DNA of 64,000 nt from Echinarachnius parma (lineage: Eukaryota > Echinodermata > Echinoidea > Clypeasteroida > Echinarachniidae): contig JBAMJV010003837.1 in NCBI GenBank assembly GCA_037951105.1, positions 77,288 to 141,287 of the forward strand. The letters run 5' to 3'. The notes beneath the pieces were generated by a model that saw nothing but the letters and a program-made list of their open reading frames with translations, did no database searches and was not told the DNA's origin. The position numbers were made by a program, and so were the translations under genes. The first letter of the stretch is position 1. Each line of letters begins with the position of its first letter. Below are positions 23,776 to 64,000 of this stretch, in pieces.

Positions 23776-24212
23776 TATAGTTTATTAGAAACGGAAACAC
23801 AATAGAGAAAGAAATAAAGAAAGAATATATTCAGGCACTATTTAAAGAAATTCAGTACGATACTTGAATATAATACATGAGCCTAAGACTCTGCTGCAAT
23901 CAACAAGCACATAATATAACCAGGTTCAAAGAAAATATTACTCAGTACCATAATTTTTAATTAGAATTACACAGAAGTATAAGAATATAGAATGGACTAG
24001 TTTCTACACTTGACAATGTACAGAGCAAAGTGTTGCCAGCCGGACTGCGTGACTAATCGCACATGTAGCCATTTTGTTTAGCACTCTAATAAATTAAGAT
24101 GTAAACAAAACAAACTTAAATACACAATCCATTATACATTTGTTCCCCTTCAAATGATCAGATTTGAGAAAGTATTACCTGTTTCAAATGAAATTAGTTC
24201 ATACTAATGATA

Positions 24213-24328
24213 CACTGGGTGATTTCAAGTATGGTGTTTAGGGCTGGTGTTAGTGTTTATCGAACTGGTGTTTGTGTGTAATAAACACTTACACCGGCCT
24301 TAAACACCATACTTGAAATCACCCACTG
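24213..24328. repeat. 116-bp palindrome
   Basis: CACTGGGTGATTTCAAGTAT and its inverse at the right end pair over about 32 bp with one or two mismatches. Probably a foldback MITE. Confidence 0.65.
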
Positions 24329-25674
24329 TCTTAGATTTTAAAGAATTTTGTTGAACATGTCATAATTGAACACAGGGGTGGACAGGATACAATCGGTCTC
24401 CCAGTGCACAAACGAGAGTGCTAAACATAATAGAGATATGACGGCAGTGGCCGAGCTATGGGGGGCACGTGCCCACAATAATTTTGAAAGAACAATGAAA
24501 TATAAAGGGAACATTTTTGACAAAACAAAGAAATATGTGCCCCCAATAATTTTGAAAACACACAATGAAAAAAAAATAAAAAAAAAATAAATACATAATA
24601 TAAGGTGTGTCTCCCAATCAGTGTGACCAAGCTACCTCATTGTATAACGGCAACACTTTACTCTGTGAAGGAATTGTTCTACTTCATAATTAGACTTGAG
24701 TGTACGATTAATACCTGTTCATTTGGCTCATCAATGAATAAATGAATAAATTAATTGTTCAGTCGTGTGACACTGCCTGTAGCAGTAGGACAATAATTAC
24801 TGTTTTACCAACATTTTGGCTCAAATTATTAACAACATGCTAGATATAACCTTGGTAATAAACAACTTGTGTCATTTGACAACATTTTGTAAGCCCATGG
24901 ACTAAATTTAAACTATTAAGTAAGTTTGGAATTACCAATTGATTCCATGGTGTTCATTAACCTAGGGTTTACTCCTATGATGAGGTTTCACAAAACATAC
25001 TATACACAAGTAAAAACAGGACATCAGTGACAATAGGTGAAAAGAATATTGTACATCAAATGTAAAAGGACTGCAGATGAGGGATAGGCCTACTGTTCAC
25101 TGTCTAATACCAACACATCCTGGCCCTAATTCTCAACAGTGGGTTAAATTTAAACCTTGGTTAAATCAAGTCATTTGTCATAAGTTCTAGTAGTCCAAGG
25201 ATCTAATTAGTAATTTTCAACAGTGTGTTTAATTTTTAGTCAAGAAACTAAAATAACCCATGGTTAAATTTGACCCTGTAATGAGAATTCTGGCCAATAT
25301 GTTTTGCTCTACAAGAAGGGCAGACCACATATCAGATGATAAATAATTGGCAATGCCAAGGTTACTCAACTTTTAAAAAAGGTAATCTGAAACTGGTGCA
25401 GACACATTTGTATTTATGGTATGAACATGTTTTCTTTTATAAGTGTAAATATTAGCTCGTATCAAAATGAGTATACGCCTTTCTACAGCATATTAGTAAC
25501 AACTTTAGTCTTGCAAAATGTATCAAATCTAGCACATGAGTAGTAACAATTACAGTAGTATTCAATAGATGTTATTATACTTTGAAATTCAAGAAAGAAA
25601 GCTAATGAAATGTTGACATTATTTAGACATTACTGTAGTTTAATAATGTAAACTAGACAATAGTCGTGCCTTAA

Positions 25675-26089
25675 AGGGGACCACCAGGCAAAGAACAACA
25701 CATAGTTATATGTTTTGGTACCGTGTTGTGATATTATATAGATGCCCCGCACTTTGCAATGGGTAATGTAATTCATAAACAATACAAATAAATACCACCA
25801 TTTACAGAACCAACATGTCCTCATGGTTCTGTATGCGCCAAACGTCTGTGAGTGCGCCAATTCTATTCACGCGTACGATGGAGACAATAGAATCATGGAC
25901 GATGGGTTCGTCCTAGACAAAAGATAGTCTTCGTCTGCAGACCCATGAAAACATGCTTTAGTATGGTGATGCATTTTCCAATTAGATAATTTTTCTGGAA
26001 ACATGTTTTTCTGAGCTTGTTGGTGGAATGGACTACTAAAGATGTTGCCTTTCATTTATAAGACTTTTGTTTTTGGGTGGTGGTACCCT
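25675..26089. mobile_element. TTAA-flanked MITE, family F copy 2
   Basis: TTAA at 25671-25674 and 26090-26093; ends AGGGGACCACCAGGCAAAGA and GGGTGGTGGTACCCT. Close relative of 13980-14398. Confidence 0.7.
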
Positions 26090-26777
26090 TTAATTAAAAT
26101 TGACTGTAATGACAGTCTTGGGAACCTTCAATATCTAGCAAACCCTCAAGTCTAAAGTCACCAAATCTGCTATTCCGGCTATCAAATAATTGCTAATATG
26201 ATTTTGATAATTGTAAATTTGATAGCATGATACTGTTATAATACACCGTCTCAAATAAGCACATCTGTGTAGGCTATCAGCTAAATAACTTAGTATTGTT
26301 CATTAACACACAATTATGCTTGTTCACATGATTAGATGCAATTAAAGATAAATTGGCAGTTATTTTTGTTGTTGTATTTCCCCAAAATTTTAATGTGACT
26401 TTGAACAAGTTTTGATCTCTACAAAATTAGTTTCACACGACAGAACAGAATAATTGGTTTTGGGGGTAGCCGATTTTAGATAGTTTTGGGCTAAGCAATC
26501 CCTAGCATTATTTATTGTCTGAAATAAATTAGGACTAACACTACATTTTGGGATCTTTAAGAATAAGTTATCGTTTGAAAGACACGGTGCGAACTGACTG
26601 CAATGTGGAGCATACAGCACAATACAATTCAGTGGCACAAATATTATCACACATAAAACAGGACATGAAAAACCCAAGAATGCATACATTGAAGAGATAC
26701 GATAATGTACATGTCATGGTCATTATGACTTTGAGTTTTTCCTAAAACATACATGCAGATGAAAGCCACGCTTTACA

Positions 26778-63496
<36,719 letters not shown>

Positions 63497-63583
63497 CGTA
63501 AACAAAGAAAGCCCGCCCGCAACATGCGGGAGGCCGCTTATTATTGTCCAAAACAAGCCAACTCGCGATCTGCAAGCATGCCC

Positions 63584-63646
63584 GCCGTATCCGATTTCGG
63601 ATACGCCGTATCAGAATTCGGATACGCCGTGTCAGAATTCGGATAC
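63584..63646. repeat. 21-bp tandem repeat, 3 units
   Basis: GCCGTATCAGAATTCGGATAC units, each nearly palindromic. They lie about 90-150 bp upstream of the predicted NEDD4-like start, in its 5' UTR or promoter. Confidence 0.9.
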
Positions 63647-64000
63647 GGTAACACGTGTGGTGTGGGAAGCTTGCGGAAATACATGACAGTCATCCAGATA
63701 GCAGCAACACTTTTGAGAGGGATCACGACTGAGATTTTCTCAGTCTTTTTATTTTCCAAAACTGCAGATTTTCCATTTTTTTCGACATTTGAAGAATAAT
63801 TTGGACCATTTTGGTAAGTTCATATAACACTTGTATCATTTTTAGGGCCAGTCATGATTGATTTTGTTGAATTAAGATAAGAATTTTGTGTGAAATTTTG
63901 ACAAACTTTTTTTGTACTGTCCCACATTGTTCCCGTATAGCGCAGCATTACAATGTAGTGTTGTGTGCCGTCACCAATACTTGAAACTAACGCTGTAACT
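63647..64000. other. Probable promoter / 5' region of NEDD4-like gene
   Basis: A minus-strand ORF of 72 codons (63759-63541) overlaps the longer possible start and could be an upstream ORF. No TATA box or other clear site recognised. Confidence 0.3.

Larger units (their letters stand above)
21517..26777 (-). other. Probable NEDD4-like 3' UTR / intergenic, repeat-rich
   Basis: No coding sequence seen. Contents: a pogo-like MITE (21666-21823), a G21/C13 hairpin (22229-22271), a pogo-like remnant (23335-23405), a palindromic element (23513-23775), a short perfect inverted repeat (24213-24328) and TTAA-MITE F copy 2 (25675-26089). Confidence 0.45.

Overview
This window is eukaryotic: an AT-rich, intron-rich stretch of animal nuclear DNA. 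It carries two complete protein-coding genes in tail-to-tail orientation, and everything else is introns, UTRs and repeats. Protein similarity, one undivided invertebrate copy of each vertebrate paralogue pair, and the repeat landscape (many hAT-like, TTAA-flanked and pogo-like non-autonomous elements, long poly-G/poly-C tracts, abundant TGTACATGTA words) suggest a marine deuterostome, most likely an echinoderm such as a sea urchin. The species is inferred, not shown.

Left half, + strand: a GATAD2/p66-like subunit of the NuRD (Mi-2) chromatin-remodelling complex. Six coding exons (6578-18204) join in frame to 992 codons. They encode a short basic N-terminus, a long acidic repeat region, the p66 CR1 helix, CR2 with a GATA-type zinc finger, and the conserved C-terminal RQREYLLDMIP motif. 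Both ends of this gene lie in local tandem duplications. Two older copies of the first coding exon precede it, three degenerate copies of the last exon precede that exon, and one intact copy follows it.

Right part, - strand: a NEDD4-family HECT E3 ubiquitin ligase, reconstructed as 27 coding exons (63496 down to 26778, 761 codons) whose phases all agree. The order is C2, three WW domains, then HECT with the catalytic Cys in RAHTCFNRLDLP. A decayed copy of the WW1 exon lies in its intron. The first coding exon is the least certain part.

The genes converge. Opposite-strand AATAAA signals lie about 25 bp apart at 21481-21516, so the two mRNAs may share a 3' boundary. I see no functional link between the genes beyond adjacency.

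The repeats are rich and often nested. They include several hAT-like MITEs with 8-bp target-site duplications (one with 7 of 8 bases matching), three families flanked by TTAA, pogo-like elements, tRNA-derived SINEs and near-perfect palindromes. The most unusual is a nested pair of elements at 57020-59564 whose inner part carries eight copies of GTGACGTACGGGACA. No rRNA, functional tRNA, CRISPR or prokaryotic-type gene is present. All exon boundaries come from reading splice sites, reading frame and remembered family similarity; no alignment or transcript was available.
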